From an uncultured bacterium (GTDB taxonomy: Bacteria > Cyanobacteriota > Vampirovibrionia > Gastranaerophilales > Gastranaerophilaceae), in the NCBI GenBank assembly GCA_900556295.1, contig USOK01000020.1, forward strand, positions 1 to 13,172: a DNA stretch of 13,172 nucleotides, written 5' to 3'. The position numbers and the translations under genes are program-made. The notes under the pieces were generated by a model. It saw nothing but the letters and a program-made list of their open reading frames with translations, had not been told where the DNA came from and ran no database searches. Positions 5,808 to 12,909 of the stretch are shown one piece after another (position 1 is the first letter of the stretch; each line of letters opens with the position of its first letter).

Positions 5808-8195
5808 CTATAATTTAGTAATCTCTGTCATTGCAGGGTCCAATAGGCGTCTGCCAATGTTTGGAAATTCAATTGAGCAAAGCATTTTATTGCCATATTT
5901 AATCATTTTTTCAACAACGCCTTCGCCATATTTTGGAGTTGAAACTCTGTCCCCAGGGTCAAGTTTTTGTTGTTCTTGTTCTTCAATATCATTGGCGTTA
6001 TAAATTGGAACTACAGGTGGATGCTCTTCAGGATATTCCGAAATTTCAGGTGTTATTCCATTATCAGATGCTAAATCTCCAATCAAATTTAAATCATCTT
6101 CAGTTAATTCATCCGTTTGCAAATCAGAAAGTTCGTTCATATTTACGTCTTCATCAGGAAGTTTTTCATAGATTAATTTGTCAACATCTTTGGCTGCTTG
6201 TTCAATCATAGCATCGTTTTCGTTGTACGGTTGAGGTTCTTGAAAATCTTCTTCAATGTCGTTTTCTTCGACAGAATAGTCGATTTCTGGTTCAAGTGGA
6301 AGAACTTCCGGCTCAGAACTGTCAATTTCTTCATCATCCAAGATGTTGTATATTGGGGCGTTGTCATCTTCTGTTTTGGTGTATTCTTCTTCTATCGATG
6401 AAATCTGAGGTTCGCCTGATACTATTTCTTCATTTATAATTTCTTCTTCTACATTATTTTCATCAGAATACTCACTTGGTTCTTCAGCGTCAGCAGGAAT
6501 AATTTCTTCTTCAAAATTATCTGAAATATCATCATTAGCTACGTAATTGTTTTTGAAATCTTCTTCAATAATAGGTGCTTCTTCGTTTTCTTCAAAAAAG
6601 TTTTCAGAAAGCTGTTCATCATCAACTTCTTCTGTAGTTTTTTGACCGTCATCTAAAAAAGTTGTGTCTTCGCTTATGTCAATGGAATCACTAGCTTCCC
6701 GTGAGACTTCACTTTCTTCAAAATTAGGACTTTCATTTATATCTATGTCTGGATATTCAACATCCGGAGTCTGAAACTCTGTAATATTTTCGTCGTTGTT
6801 GGTTTCATTTTCAGAAAAATCAATATCGTCGGAATTTTGTTGGTTTCCTTCTACACTACTGGGTAGTTCATTATTATCTAAGTTGATTTCTTCTTCCAAG
6901 TCTTGTGTAATTGTGTCAGTCTCTTCTAGAGGAGTTGGTTGCTCAGATGCAGGTGATGTTTCTTCACTATTTTCTTCATTTTCAGTATCGTCATCTTGGT
7001 TATCCAAATCAAGTTCATCAAGCTCGACAATAAATGGAATATTTTGAGTATGTGCTCCGTAAACAATGAATTCATCAGGATTCAACTTGTTTAGGAAAGT
7101 GTTATAACCTGCGAAATCGTGTTGTAAGGTTTGAGGCGCAAATAAAATAAGGTTTTGAGCAGAACTTTTTAGTTCTGACAAATATTTATATTCGTGTCTG
7201 CAAATAATTGTTGTGAAAATTCCTTCTTTAGAAAGGTACAATTTTAATAATTTTTTGTTTGAATTTGAACTGTCAACTTTGATAAATGAATAAATATCTT
7301 CATCCTCATTTTTCATTACTCCATATGAGTATTTGATAATTTCTTTTTGGAGTTCTGGAGTTAAATCAGAAACGTCAATAACAGTAATTGTTTTTTTGTC
7401 TATTGCAATACTCAAGCTCAATACATCTTTAAGAGTTTCTGCAAAAACATTATATTCTTTGTATTTTAAAAGTTTATTTTTAAGTAAGATTAATTGCGGA
7501 ATTTGTGTTTCTCTATATTGTTGATCGATAACATTTACAAAAGCATCAAAAGGAAGATAAGCTTCTGGAAGTGATTTTACGTATTCTTGAACTTCTATAA
7601 ATATATCTTGAATAATTGCTCTGCTTGTTGCATCAACATCTTCAAGATCATTTTCATAAATATAATTGATTGTATTATAGTTTAATGGAAGTTTAAAATC
7701 TTTACCAAAAACAAGCTTGTTTTCAGCTTCAAACAGTCCGTCTGTATCAAAAATTACAACTTTTTCATCAATTTGTTTTGCAATATTATTGATTAGCGTA
7801 TTTGTGTTTTCATTGTTGTCTGAGCATACAAGCAAATTGTTATCTAAGATGGTTTTGTCAATGTTCAGAGTGACATTTTGCTGAGCAAGTTGGCCAAGTA
7901 CTAATGGAGTTTCTACAGGGATGATATCTAGCAATTCGCTAGATGGTAGTATGGAAACAGTTGATTTTAATGAAGGGATTGTCCCATTATAATTTTTAAG
8001 AATACCTTCTTCGTTAAATGTAAATAAAAGTTTAACAATTGCAAAATTGGTTAACTTATCTGCTTTTACATTTACAACCTGCGCTACATAAGGTGTGTTG
8101 GCATCTTCAATGATGACAAATCCTGAAAGGGCAAGGTTATCCTTTACATCATAAGCTATCTTAACTAAATTATTCTTAATCTCCAGTACCTGCAT
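5808..8195 (-). CDS. HerA/DUF87-like pseudo-ATPase fused through an acidic linker to a UvrD/PcrA-type Tudor-like domain
   Basis: The 795-residue protein has three parts. Residues 1-95 resemble a HAS-barrel, and 96-395 follow the HerA/DUF87 layout. Leu-Val-Leu-Gly-Gln-Leu leads to Leu-Leu-Val-Cys-Ser-Asp-Asn-Asn-Glu-Asn-Thr-Asn-Thr (121-133), where Walker A should be but without the GxGKS/T core. Then come Val-Val-Ile-Phe-Asp-Thr-Asp-Gly-Leu-Phe-Glu (146-156) and Thr-Val-Ile-Asp-Val-Ser-Asp-Leu-Thr-Pro (271-280). The Walker B position reads Phe-Ile-Lys-Val-Asp-Ser-Ser-Asn-Ser (304-312). ATPase activity is therefore unlikely. Residues about 391-742 are very rich in Asp and Glu and probably disordered. 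The last 50 residues, from Pro-Gly-Asp-Arg-Val-Ser-Thr-Pro-Lys-Tyr-Gly-Glu-Gly, match the Tudor-like C-terminal domain of PcrA/UvrD, which in other bacteria binds RNA polymerase. It has an AGAGGAAG Shine-Dalgarno and lies 39 nt after yqeK. The architecture is read by eye and no function is known to me. Confidence 0.7.
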   Translation of the reverse strand: MQVLEIKNNLVKIAYDVKDNLALSGFVIIEDANTPYVAQVVNVKADKLTNFAIVKLLFTFNEEGILKNYNGTIPSLKSTVSILPSSELLDIIPVETPLVLGQLAQQNVTLNIDKTILDNNLLVCSDNNENTNTLINNIAKQIDEKVVIFDTDGLFEAENKLVFGKDFKLPLNYNTINYIYENDLEDVDATSRAIIQDIFIEVQEYVKSLPEAYLPFDAFVNVIDQQYRETQIPQLILLKNKLLKYKEYNVFAETLKDVLSLSIAIDKKTITVIDVSDLTPELQKEIIKYSYGVMKNEDEDIYSFIKVDSSNSNKKLLKLYLSKEGIFTTIICRHEYKYLSELKSSAQNLILFAPQTLQHDFAGYNTFLNKLNPDEFIVYGAHTQNIPFIVELDELDLDNQDDDTENEENSEETSPASEQPTPLEETDTITQDLEEEINLDNNELPSSVEGNQQNSDDIDFSENETNNDENITEFQTPDVEYPDIDINESPNFEESEVSREASDSIDISEDTTFLDDGQKTTEEVDDEQLSENFFEENEEAPIIEEDFKNNYVANDDISDNFEEEIIPADAEEPSEYSDENNVEEEIINEEIVSGEPQISSIEEEYTKTEDDNAPIYNILDDEEIDSSEPEVLPLEPEIDYSVEENDIEEDFQEPQPYNENDAMIEQAAKDVDKLIYEKLPDEDVNMNELSDLQTDELTEDDLNLIGDLASDNGITPEISEYPEEHPPVVPIYNANDIEEQEQQKLDPGDRVSTPKYGEGVVEKMIKYGNKMLCSIEFPNIGRRLLDPAMTEITKL

Positions 8196-8234
8196 TATAC
8201 TTCCTCTCTTTGAGTAAATTTTACCATGAACATG

Positions 8235-8810
8235 CTAATTTTGAACCAAATCTTGAAGTTTGTTATAGATTTCAATAGTTAGAAGGCAAATCTTTAAATC
8301 TCTTTTTACTAAACTTTTAATAGTTTCTTTATAACATTTTAATAATGCTTTATTAAGTCCATTGTCTTGTGACAAAAGCTCTCGAATTTTGTCAGAATAT
8401 TCTTTATCTCTTGTGTTAGGTTCTATTTTGTCGGCAATAAAAATGATTTTTTCAAAATCTGTCATATTGAGTTTGCCAAGAGTATGCCATCTTATTGCAG
8501 AAATAATTTCTTTATCTGTAATATTGAATTCTGTTTCTGCAATATACGCACTAACAGGTGCGTGAAGCGTTTTGTAGTTTAACATTTCACACTCTTCAAC
8601 ATCCAAGTGTTGATGTATGATATCCAGTAGTTTTTCATTAGAAAAACATTTTGCGCAATCGTGTAAAAGCCCAGCAAGATATGCTTTATCTTGATTTAAT
8701 CCAAATTGTTTAGCTAATTCTTTGGCGCAGTTCGCTGTTCCCAATGTATGAATATATCTTTTTTCGTTTAAGTTTTCTTTAAGCCATTCCTGTATCTTTG
8801 TATAATTCAT
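8235..8810 (-). CDS. yqeK: YqeK-type HD-domain Ap4A hydrolase
   Basis: YqeK proteins are HD-superfamily symmetrical bis(5'-nucleosyl)-tetraphosphatases that cleave the alarmone-like Ap4A to ADP. The 191-residue product has the full pattern. Arg-Tyr-Ile-His-Thr-Leu-Gly carries His21, Gly-Leu-Leu-His50-Asp51-x-Ala-Lys is the HD motif, and His83 is in Leu-His-Ala-Pro-Val. His109 is in Ile-Arg-Trp-His-Thr, and Asp127 is in Phe-Ile-Ala-Asp-Lys-Ile-Glu-Pro. The ATG at 8810 gives the usual N-terminus and lies inside nadD, overlapping its end by 32 nt. The nearest upstream purine run is 13 nt away, so translation is probably coupled to nadD. The nadD-yqeK pairing is common in bacteria. Here the ribosome-silencing gene rsfS that often follows is absent, and the HerA-like gene takes its place. 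Confidence 0.93.
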   Translation of the reverse strand: MNYTKIQEWLKENLNEKRYIHTLGTANCAKELAKQFGLNQDKAYLAGLLHDCAKCFSNEKLLDIIHQHLDVEECEMLNYKTLHAPVSAYIAETEFNITDKEIISAIRWHTLGKLNMTDFEKIIFIADKIEPNTRDKEYSDKIRELLSQDNGLNKALLKCYKETIKSLVKRDLKICLLTIEIYNKLQDLVQN

Positions 8811-9375
8811 TTTTGTAAATGTACTCCTCTACTTCTTTTGTGACAAGGTCGTTAATTGGTAAGTTCTGTTTTAGTCTGTTCCTTAATTCTGTTGACGAAA
8901 TGTCGATAAACGGCATTTGCGTGAATTCAAAATTATATCCTTTTTCTTTTAGAAAATTAAGATTTGCGCTTTTATTTTCTCTTATAAAAACAATAAAATC
9001 AACAATTTTTTTGAATTTTTCGCTTTCGTACCAGCTCTCAATTTTTTCAAATGCATCAGTGCCTATAATGAAATTAATTTTCCCGTCTATGTTGTATTGC
9101 TTATATAGCTTAAGTACTGTTAGATAGGAATATGATTTACATTCGCTTTTATATTCAATATCTGAAATTTCAAAATGAGGGTTGTTTTGTATTGCAAGTT
9201 TAACCATATTGAAACGATGACGGGACATATTAGGATTGTAATCTTTGTGAGGAGGCTTATACGCCGGAATAAAAATGATTTTGTCAAATCCGTAGTGAGC
9301 CAAAACATATTCTGCCATTTTTAAATGAGCCCTGTGAATAGGGTTAAAAGTTCCTGAAAAAATGCAAAGTTTCAT
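8779..9375 (-). CDS. nadD: Nicotinate-nucleotide adenylyltransferase
   Basis: NadD joins nicotinate mononucleotide and ATP to make nicotinate adenine dinucleotide, the penultimate step of NAD synthesis. The 198-residue length is typical. The nucleotidyltransferase motif Ser-Gly-Thr-Phe-Asn-Pro-Ile-His14-x-x-His17 is present near the N-terminus, with His-Arg-Ala-His where His-x-Gly-His is more usual. Ile-Ser-Ser-Thr-Glu-Leu-Arg at 159-165 is the second conserved ATP-binding motif. Gly-Thr-Asp (105-107) lies in the core. The start must be at or very near 9375 because the catalytic motif follows at once. No Shine-Dalgarno precedes this ATG, and a TATAAT sits only 6 nt upstream of it, suggesting a leaderless transcript. 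It is the first gene of a minus-strand operon. Confidence 0.95.
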   Translation of the reverse strand: MKLCIFSGTFNPIHRAHLKMAEYVLAHYGFDKIIFIPAYKPPHKDYNPNMSRHRFNMVKLAIQNNPHFEISDIEYKSECKSYSYLTVLKLYKQYNIDGKINFIIGTDAFEKIESWYESEKFKKIVDFIVFIRENKSANLNFLKEKGYNFEFTQMPFIDISSTELRNRLKQNLPINDLVTKEVEEYIYKNELYKDTGMA

Positions 9376-9381
9376 AAGTGT

Positions 9382-9390
9382 ATTATAGCA
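9382..9390 (-). promoter_or_regulatory. Extended -10 promoter for nadD, possibly leaderless
   Basis: On the minus strand TGCTATAAT reads as an extended -10 (TGnTATAAT), with the hexamer occupying 9382-9387. No good -35 is present at the normal distance, which an extended -10 can tolerate. Transcription would start at about 9375, the A of the nadD ATG. Confidence 0.5.
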
Positions 9391-9524
9391 GAAAATAATC
9401 GTGAAATTAAAAAAGTTACTAAGTTATTAGGACACTTAGATATTAAGTTTTTATCGCGCAACGGTTCATCAATATATGAAGTACAAACTAACATAGTCAC
9501 AGAGAATTCCATACGTAGCACAAG

Positions 9525-9553
9525 AAAAACCTGATTTCGGGATGAAATCAGGT
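9525..9553 (-). terminator. Rho-independent terminator of the 54-residue protein gene
   Basis: A perfect 10-bp stem (9529-9538 with 9544-9553) and a 5-nt loop are followed on the minus strand by a run of five T. It lies 39 nt past the stop of the small minus-strand gene and before the nadD promoter, so it separates the two units. The plus-strand side has AAAAATTT, a much weaker tail. Confidence 0.8.
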
Positions 9554-9591
9554 AAAAATTTGTAGGGGAAAAATTAATTGGAGTTAAAATG

Positions 9592-9756
9592 TTAGATTAA
9601 GTGTAAAGCTTGTTTATTTGCCATTGCGATGAAATTCATCTGGGCAAAAAGCATTTCAGAGCGATCTTCAAATGGCTGATTATTGTTGACTGTAACTTGA
9701 TTTTCATAAATGTTTTTAAGTTTGTCATCAATTTTCTTTAGGTTTGCTACTGCCAT
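9592..9756 (-). CDS. Small protein of 54 residues, unknown function
   Basis: On the minus strand ATG at 9756 is preceded by GAGAGG (9764-9769 on the plus strand) with 7-nt spacing, an excellent ribosome site. The frame runs 54 codons to TAA. The product begins Met-Ala-Val-Ala-Asn-Leu-Lys-Lys-Ile-Asp. It has a charged, probably helical first half and a polar Asn-Asn-Asn-Gln-Pro stretch around 24-28. Its second half is richer in Met, Phe and Ala (residues 35-51). There is no signal peptide, cysteine pair or recognisable motif. A promoter upstream, a dyad over its start site and a terminator downstream make it a complete single-gene unit, which is the main reason to believe it. It is divergent from the 727-residue gene, so shared control is possible. 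I do not recognise the family. Confidence 0.65.
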   Translation of the reverse strand: MAVANLKKIDDKLKNIYENQVTVNNNQPFEDRSEMLFAQMNFIAMANKQALHLI

Positions 9757-9790
9757 TTATTTGCCTCTCATTCTTTTTATTAAGTGCTTG

Positions 9791-9829
9791 TGTATATATA
9801 AAGTATATACAAGTTGTAAAATTTCACAA
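9791..9829 (-). promoter_or_regulatory. Promoter with overlapping dyad for the 54-residue protein gene
   Basis: On the minus strand TTGTGA (9824-9829) and TATACT (9802-9807) are separated by 16 nt, with initiation predicted near 9795. A 7-bp perfect inverted repeat, TGTATAT-N7-ATATACA at 9791-9811, covers the -10 and start site, as an operator would. The AT-only character of much of the repeat means chance cannot be excluded. Confidence 0.5.
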
Positions 9830-9851
9830 AAGACTTAATTCGTTACATTTC

Positions 9852-9926
9852 TTTACAAAGACTATTTTAAGGCAATAATTAAAGAGTTTTTGTTTTTATA
9901 ATTATATAGGGGAAAATTGTATAGTT
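9852..9926 (+). promoter_or_regulatory. Probable promoter region and ribosome site of the 727-residue protein gene
   Basis: Two candidates exist. TTTACA (9852-9857) with AATAAT (9874-9879) and a 16-nt spacer has a good -35. A perfect TATAAT at 9897-9902 lacks a convincing -35. Shine-Dalgarno AGGGGA lies at 9908-9913, an unusually long 13 nt before the ATG at 9927, and no closer in-frame start was found. The whole gap between the two divergent genes (9757-9926) holds only these control elements. Confidence 0.45.
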
Positions 9927-12110
9927 ATGCTTGACAATGATGTAAATCAAAAACAAAAAATACCTCAATTTCAGTCTATGTCGCAGGCTCAGAGCTTAAG
10001 CGCTCAGCAACAACAGGCGATGCAGGCTGGAAATCCAGAGTTATTAAAGCAAAATATAGAGGATTCTTATGTCGCAAATAGGGTCTCAGAATCGGCAGAT
10101 GATCCTAAGGGGATGCTTTATACTGCAGGAATAGCTGTACCTACTTGGTTTGCAATTTCTCAAGGAATGGACTATTTTGCCAAAAAATCCCGTGGAAACT
10201 ATGAAGGAACTGTTCAATATAAAATTGGACAATTTGGGGATAAGATTTCAAATACTGTTACCGATAGTGGATTAGCTAAGTCAGATTTTGGTCAGGGCAT
10301 TGCTAATGGATTTAAATCTTTCAAAAATTTTGTAAAAACCAAAATTATTGATAAATCAAAAATTTTGAGTTCTTTTGCATACACTCCGTCTAAACCTGAA
10401 TTAGATATGGTTATAGGTCAGTATGAGGGAATGCGAGGTATGCAATTGTTTGATTACCCTCAACATGGAGAACAATTTGTAAAACCTTTGAAACATGTTG
10501 AAGATTTAGACTGTTACGGCGCAAAAGAAGCTGATATTAATAAATTCAAAGATTTAATTAATAGGGCAACAACTCCTGAAGCAAAGGCAAAAATTCTACA
10601 AGAAGCAGAAGTTGAAACAATTTTAAGAAATTCTAGAAGAAACTTATCAGCTTCTCAAATAAATTCAGAATTAGCATCATTTAAGGCATTAAAACCTGAG
10701 CAGAAAATTGCTAAATTAAAAGATATGAAGGCTTTTGAGTGGGGTTACAATAGTTTTAAAGAAATGGAAGATATTGTAAAACATGCTCAGAATAATATGC
10801 CAAAAATCTTGCAAGCGACAAATGATGCTAACCCAAGAATGTTTGCTCGAATTTATGGTTCTATGCATAGTACAACCGGGAAAATGGTTAACAAAATATT
10901 AGGACGTGAGGTTTATGCTAGTGAAACCGCGAACAAACTGGCGGCTGCATTAGGAAATGTTGACTTAAAAGAAAATCCGGAACTGGCAAACGTATTGCAA
11001 AGAACCGGTTTAGATAAGAAAATTCCTAAGACTCTTTTTGGTAAAGCGTTTACAAAATATTCTCACATGGTTTTGGAAGGTGCTACAAACAGGGTAGCTG
11101 GCGGAAAACTTGTGGCAATTATGCAAGCCGGATATTTGGCTGATGTTTTGTATAAAACAGCCAAAGCGGACGGTGGTTTCTCGGAAAAAGCTAAAACTTT
11201 TGCTGAGCGATTTACTGAAATGTTGGCATTCTTTATTTGTATGCCATTTGCATTGAAATTAATGCACCACATCGGTGGTTTGCAATATGCAGGTATGGAT
11301 AAAAAAGCTGTGGAAGCTTATAGACAAGCCCTAAAAACTCATAATGAAAAAGCTATGGGTGGTTTGTTTAAGGATAGAAAAGCTTGTAAAGAATCAGCTA
11401 AAAAACTTAAAGAAATGCGTAATGCCGGAGTTAAAAATCCGATTACAAAATTGTTTAAATTCGTTGGTCGTGTTGTTACAGTAGGCTTGGAACAAATTAG
11501 ACCTTATGATAAAAAAGCAATCACAAGAAATGGCATTTGGGATAAAATTAAAGATCTTGGACATCATCCAAAATTCGGAATGAAGCAGATGGCAGGTTAC
11601 CCAATGAGAATTATTTTGGGTATGATGGTTTTACTTCCGATGTTCAACAAGATTGCAGTAAAAGGTTCTCACTTGTTATTTGGAAAACCAAAACATTCTG
11701 TCTTGGATGAAGGTAAGGAAGAAGAAAAGACTAAACAACAATCGCAAAATCAACCAATGCCTCCGCAACAGTTGCAACAGCCTAGTAAACAAGTAAATCA
11801 AGCTCAGCAAACTCAAACTGTTACACAACAAACAATGTCTCAAAACGGTGTAAATGGGCAATCAAATTTGTTAAATAAATACAAAAATGGTCAAAATCAA
11901 ACCGTAAATTCAACTACAACAACGACTACAACTACTACAACAACTAATAATTCAGGAGATAAAAAACAAACAGAACCTGTAAGAACTTATATTCCATCTC
12001 CAATGGGGGTTCAACTTCAAGCAAATGAAGATTTGTCTGCTGCTGACGCAGCTATGCGCAGAGCAGATAATGCAGAAAAACTAGCTTTGCAAGCATTGAA
12101 GATGAATTAG
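9927..12110 (+). CDS. Large protein of unknown function with hydrophobic segments and a Q/N/T-rich tail
   Basis: The 727-residue product matches no family I can name. The N-terminus (1-45) is polar, with a Gln-rich stretch around 14-33. A weakly hydrophobic segment lies at about 62-80. A long, Lys-rich and mostly helical-looking middle follows (about 90-430). Two stronger hydrophobic segments occur at about 429-447 and 559-578. They could cross the membrane but contain Met, His and Lys, so this is uncertain. Residues 600-680 are low-complexity, rich in Gln and Asn, with a run of 11 Thr at 663-673. The protein ends in an Ala-rich, probably helical segment (703-727). There is no signal peptide. 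The size and style suggest a lineage-specific structural or envelope-associated protein, but that is inference. Its terminator overlaps the promoter of the next gene. Confidence 0.8.
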   Translation: MLDNDVNQKQKIPQFQSMSQAQSLSAQQQQAMQAGNPELLKQNIEDSYVANRVSESADDPKGMLYTAGIAVPTWFAISQGMDYFAKKSRGNYEGTVQYKIGQFGDKISNTVTDSGLAKSDFGQGIANGFKSFKNFVKTKIIDKSKILSSFAYTPSKPELDMVIGQYEGMRGMQLFDYPQHGEQFVKPLKHVEDLDCYGAKEADINKFKDLINRATTPEAKAKILQEAEVETILRNSRRNLSASQINSELASFKALKPEQKIAKLKDMKAFEWGYNSFKEMEDIVKHAQNNMPKILQATNDANPRMFARIYGSMHSTTGKMVNKILGREVYASETANKLAAALGNVDLKENPELANVLQRTGLDKKIPKTLFGKAFTKYSHMVLEGATNRVAGGKLVAIMQAGYLADVLYKTAKADGGFSEKAKTFAERFTEMLAFFICMPFALKLMHHIGGLQYAGMDKKAVEAYRQALKTHNEKAMGGLFKDRKACKESAKKLKEMRNAGVKNPITKLFKFVGRVVTVGLEQIRPYDKKAITRNGIWDKIKDLGHHPKFGMKQMAGYPMRIILGMMVLLPMFNKIAVKGSHLLFGKPKHSVLDEGKEEEKTKQQSQNQPMPPQQLQQPSKQVNQAQQTQTVTQQTMSQNGVNGQSNLLNKYKNGQNQTVNSTTTTTTTTTTTNNSGDKKQTEPVRTYIPSPMGVQLQANEDLSAADAAMRRADNAEKLALQALKMN
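11913..11945 (+). repeat. ACN codon repeat encoding a threonine run
   Basis: Eleven consecutive threonine codons (ACT, ACA and one ACG, in mixed order) encode residues 663-673 of the large protein. Because the codons are mixed, the tract is an imperfect trinucleotide repeat. Length changes would stay in frame. Confidence 0.85.
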
Positions 12111-12128
12111 TGTAAAGATTTAATAAAT

Positions 12129-12157
12129 TTGCCCTCCTTCTAAATGTATGTTACAAT
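12129..12157 (+). promoter_or_regulatory. Extended -10 promoter of the 229-residue membrane protein gene
   Basis: TTGCCC (12129-12134), a 17-nt spacer and TACAAT (12152-12157) preceded by TG at the extended -10 position form a good sigma-70 promoter. Initiation is predicted at about 12163-12164, leaving a leader of only about 10 nt that starts at or within the Shine-Dalgarno AGGAGG (12163-12168). Confidence 0.5.
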
Positions 12158-12173
12158 ACGTGAGGAGGGTTTT
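12132..12173 (+). terminator. Terminator-like hairpin after the 727-residue protein gene, overlapping the next gene's ribosome site
   Basis: CCCTCCTT (12132-12139) pairs with GAGGAGGG (12162-12169), an inner hairpin of 5 bp (12145-12149 with 12156-12160) fills the gap, and TTTT follows at 12170-12173. In a transcript arriving from upstream, this would both act as a weak terminator and hide the Shine-Dalgarno of the next gene. The T-run is short, so efficiency is uncertain. Confidence 0.5.
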
Positions 12174-12863
12174 ATGGTAGCGACATTTGATTATAAAAAT
12201 TTTGCAAAAGACTTAAAAAAACAGGCAGAACAAGTTATACCTGATGACATTGCATCAGAACATAAAAAAGAATTTTTAGATAGAATTTATGATTTTACGT
12301 ATATAGCAGGAGAAGCGTTCTCAAACGATGAAACTATTGATAGTCCTGATACTGCCAAGGCATTGACTCAAGTTATTTCAGAATGGACATTCCATAAATA
12401 TGTTGATTTACTTCGTTCTGATATCCCTAAAATGTATCATGAAAGTATTTTGCAAAAGGTCGCTTATGTTGCTTTTGAAATGGGAAAAGAATCTGAATTT
12501 AGCAAATTGTCTCAAGACCAAATGCTAACGCTTGTTGAATACCAGACTAGAAAAGCTTATGAAAAGGCTTGCCAGAAATTGTTAGATAACGGGCAAATTT
12601 CAGAAGATGCGTACAATAAAGCTATGCATTTGTCTAATGTTGATGAGTACTCTGATAAACTTTGCCATAACATAAAAATAATTAAACCAAAGAAAAGCAC
12701 TTTGCCGTACTCAATTACAGCACTAATTGTCGGTGTGGTCGTCTTAAGTTTGAATTTGTTTTATAAGGATTCTCCAAGTTTAGTATTGATAAATACATTT
12801 GCACTGATGTTTTTGTCAATGTTTATTGGCATTTATATTGGAGCTCAAATATTTGGAAAATAG
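12174..12863 (+). CDS. Membrane protein of unknown function with two C-terminal transmembrane segments
   Basis: The 229-residue product has a long soluble, mostly helical N-terminal part (1-172), rich in Lys, Glu and Asp and with scattered Tyr and Phe. A Lys-Pro-Lys-Lys turn is followed by two hydrophobic segments at about 177-197 and 201-227, separated by Lys-Asp-Ser-Pro. This gives a hairpin anchor with the soluble part on one side, probably the cytoplasm because of the lysines just before the first segment. There is no signal peptide. The start at 12174 is chosen for its strong AGGAGG 5 nt upstream; an in-frame ATG at 12144 lies upstream of the predicted transcription start and is rejected. 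I do not recognise the family. It has its own promoter, although it lies just downstream of the 727-residue gene. Confidence 0.8.
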   Translation: MVATFDYKNFAKDLKKQAEQVIPDDIASEHKKEFLDRIYDFTYIAGEAFSNDETIDSPDTAKALTQVISEWTFHKYVDLLRSDIPKMYHESILQKVAYVAFEMGKESEFSKLSQDQMLTLVEYQTRKAYEKACQKLLDNGQISEDAYNKAMHLSNVDEYSDKLCHNIKIIKPKKSTLPYSITALIVGVVVLSLNLFYKDSPSLVLINTFALMFLSMFIGIYIGAQIFGK

Positions 12864-12874
12864 TAAAGGCGATA

Positions 12875-12903
12875 TTGAAATTCGCAAAATACTATGATAT
12901 AAT
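12875..12903 (+). promoter_or_regulatory. Strong sigma-70 promoter of the 6S-like RNA
   Basis: TTGAAA at 12875-12880, a 17-nt spacer and a perfect TATAAT at 12898-12903 with TG at the extended -10 position. Predicted initiation at A12910 coincides exactly with the first base of the long closing stem of the RNA, which supports both calls. Confidence 0.8.
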
Positions 12904-12909
12904 GAGATT

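Noticed and set aside
6796..7047. Plus-strand Ser-rich open frame opposite the acidic segment
   Set aside because: It is the complement of Asp/Glu codons, which yields Ser/Phe/Leu runs automatically; it has no family features.
9376..9534. Plus-strand open stretch without a start codon, ending TGA, with a Leu-Leu-Gly-His-Leu-Asp-Ile-Lys segment recalling integrase C-termini
   Set aside because: There is no start codon or ribosome site, only a few residues resemble an integrase, and the catalytic Tyr/Arg context is missing. It may be a decayed gene remnant but cannot be supported.
9581..9599. GGAG followed by ATG and a three-codon frame (Met-Leu-Asp-stop) on the plus strand
   Set aside because: It is far too short, and it overlaps the end of the better-supported minus-strand 54-residue gene.
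11913..11945. Threonine codon repeat as a phase-variable tract
   Set aside because: The unit is a trinucleotide with mixed codons, so length changes would not shift the frame; at most protein length varies.
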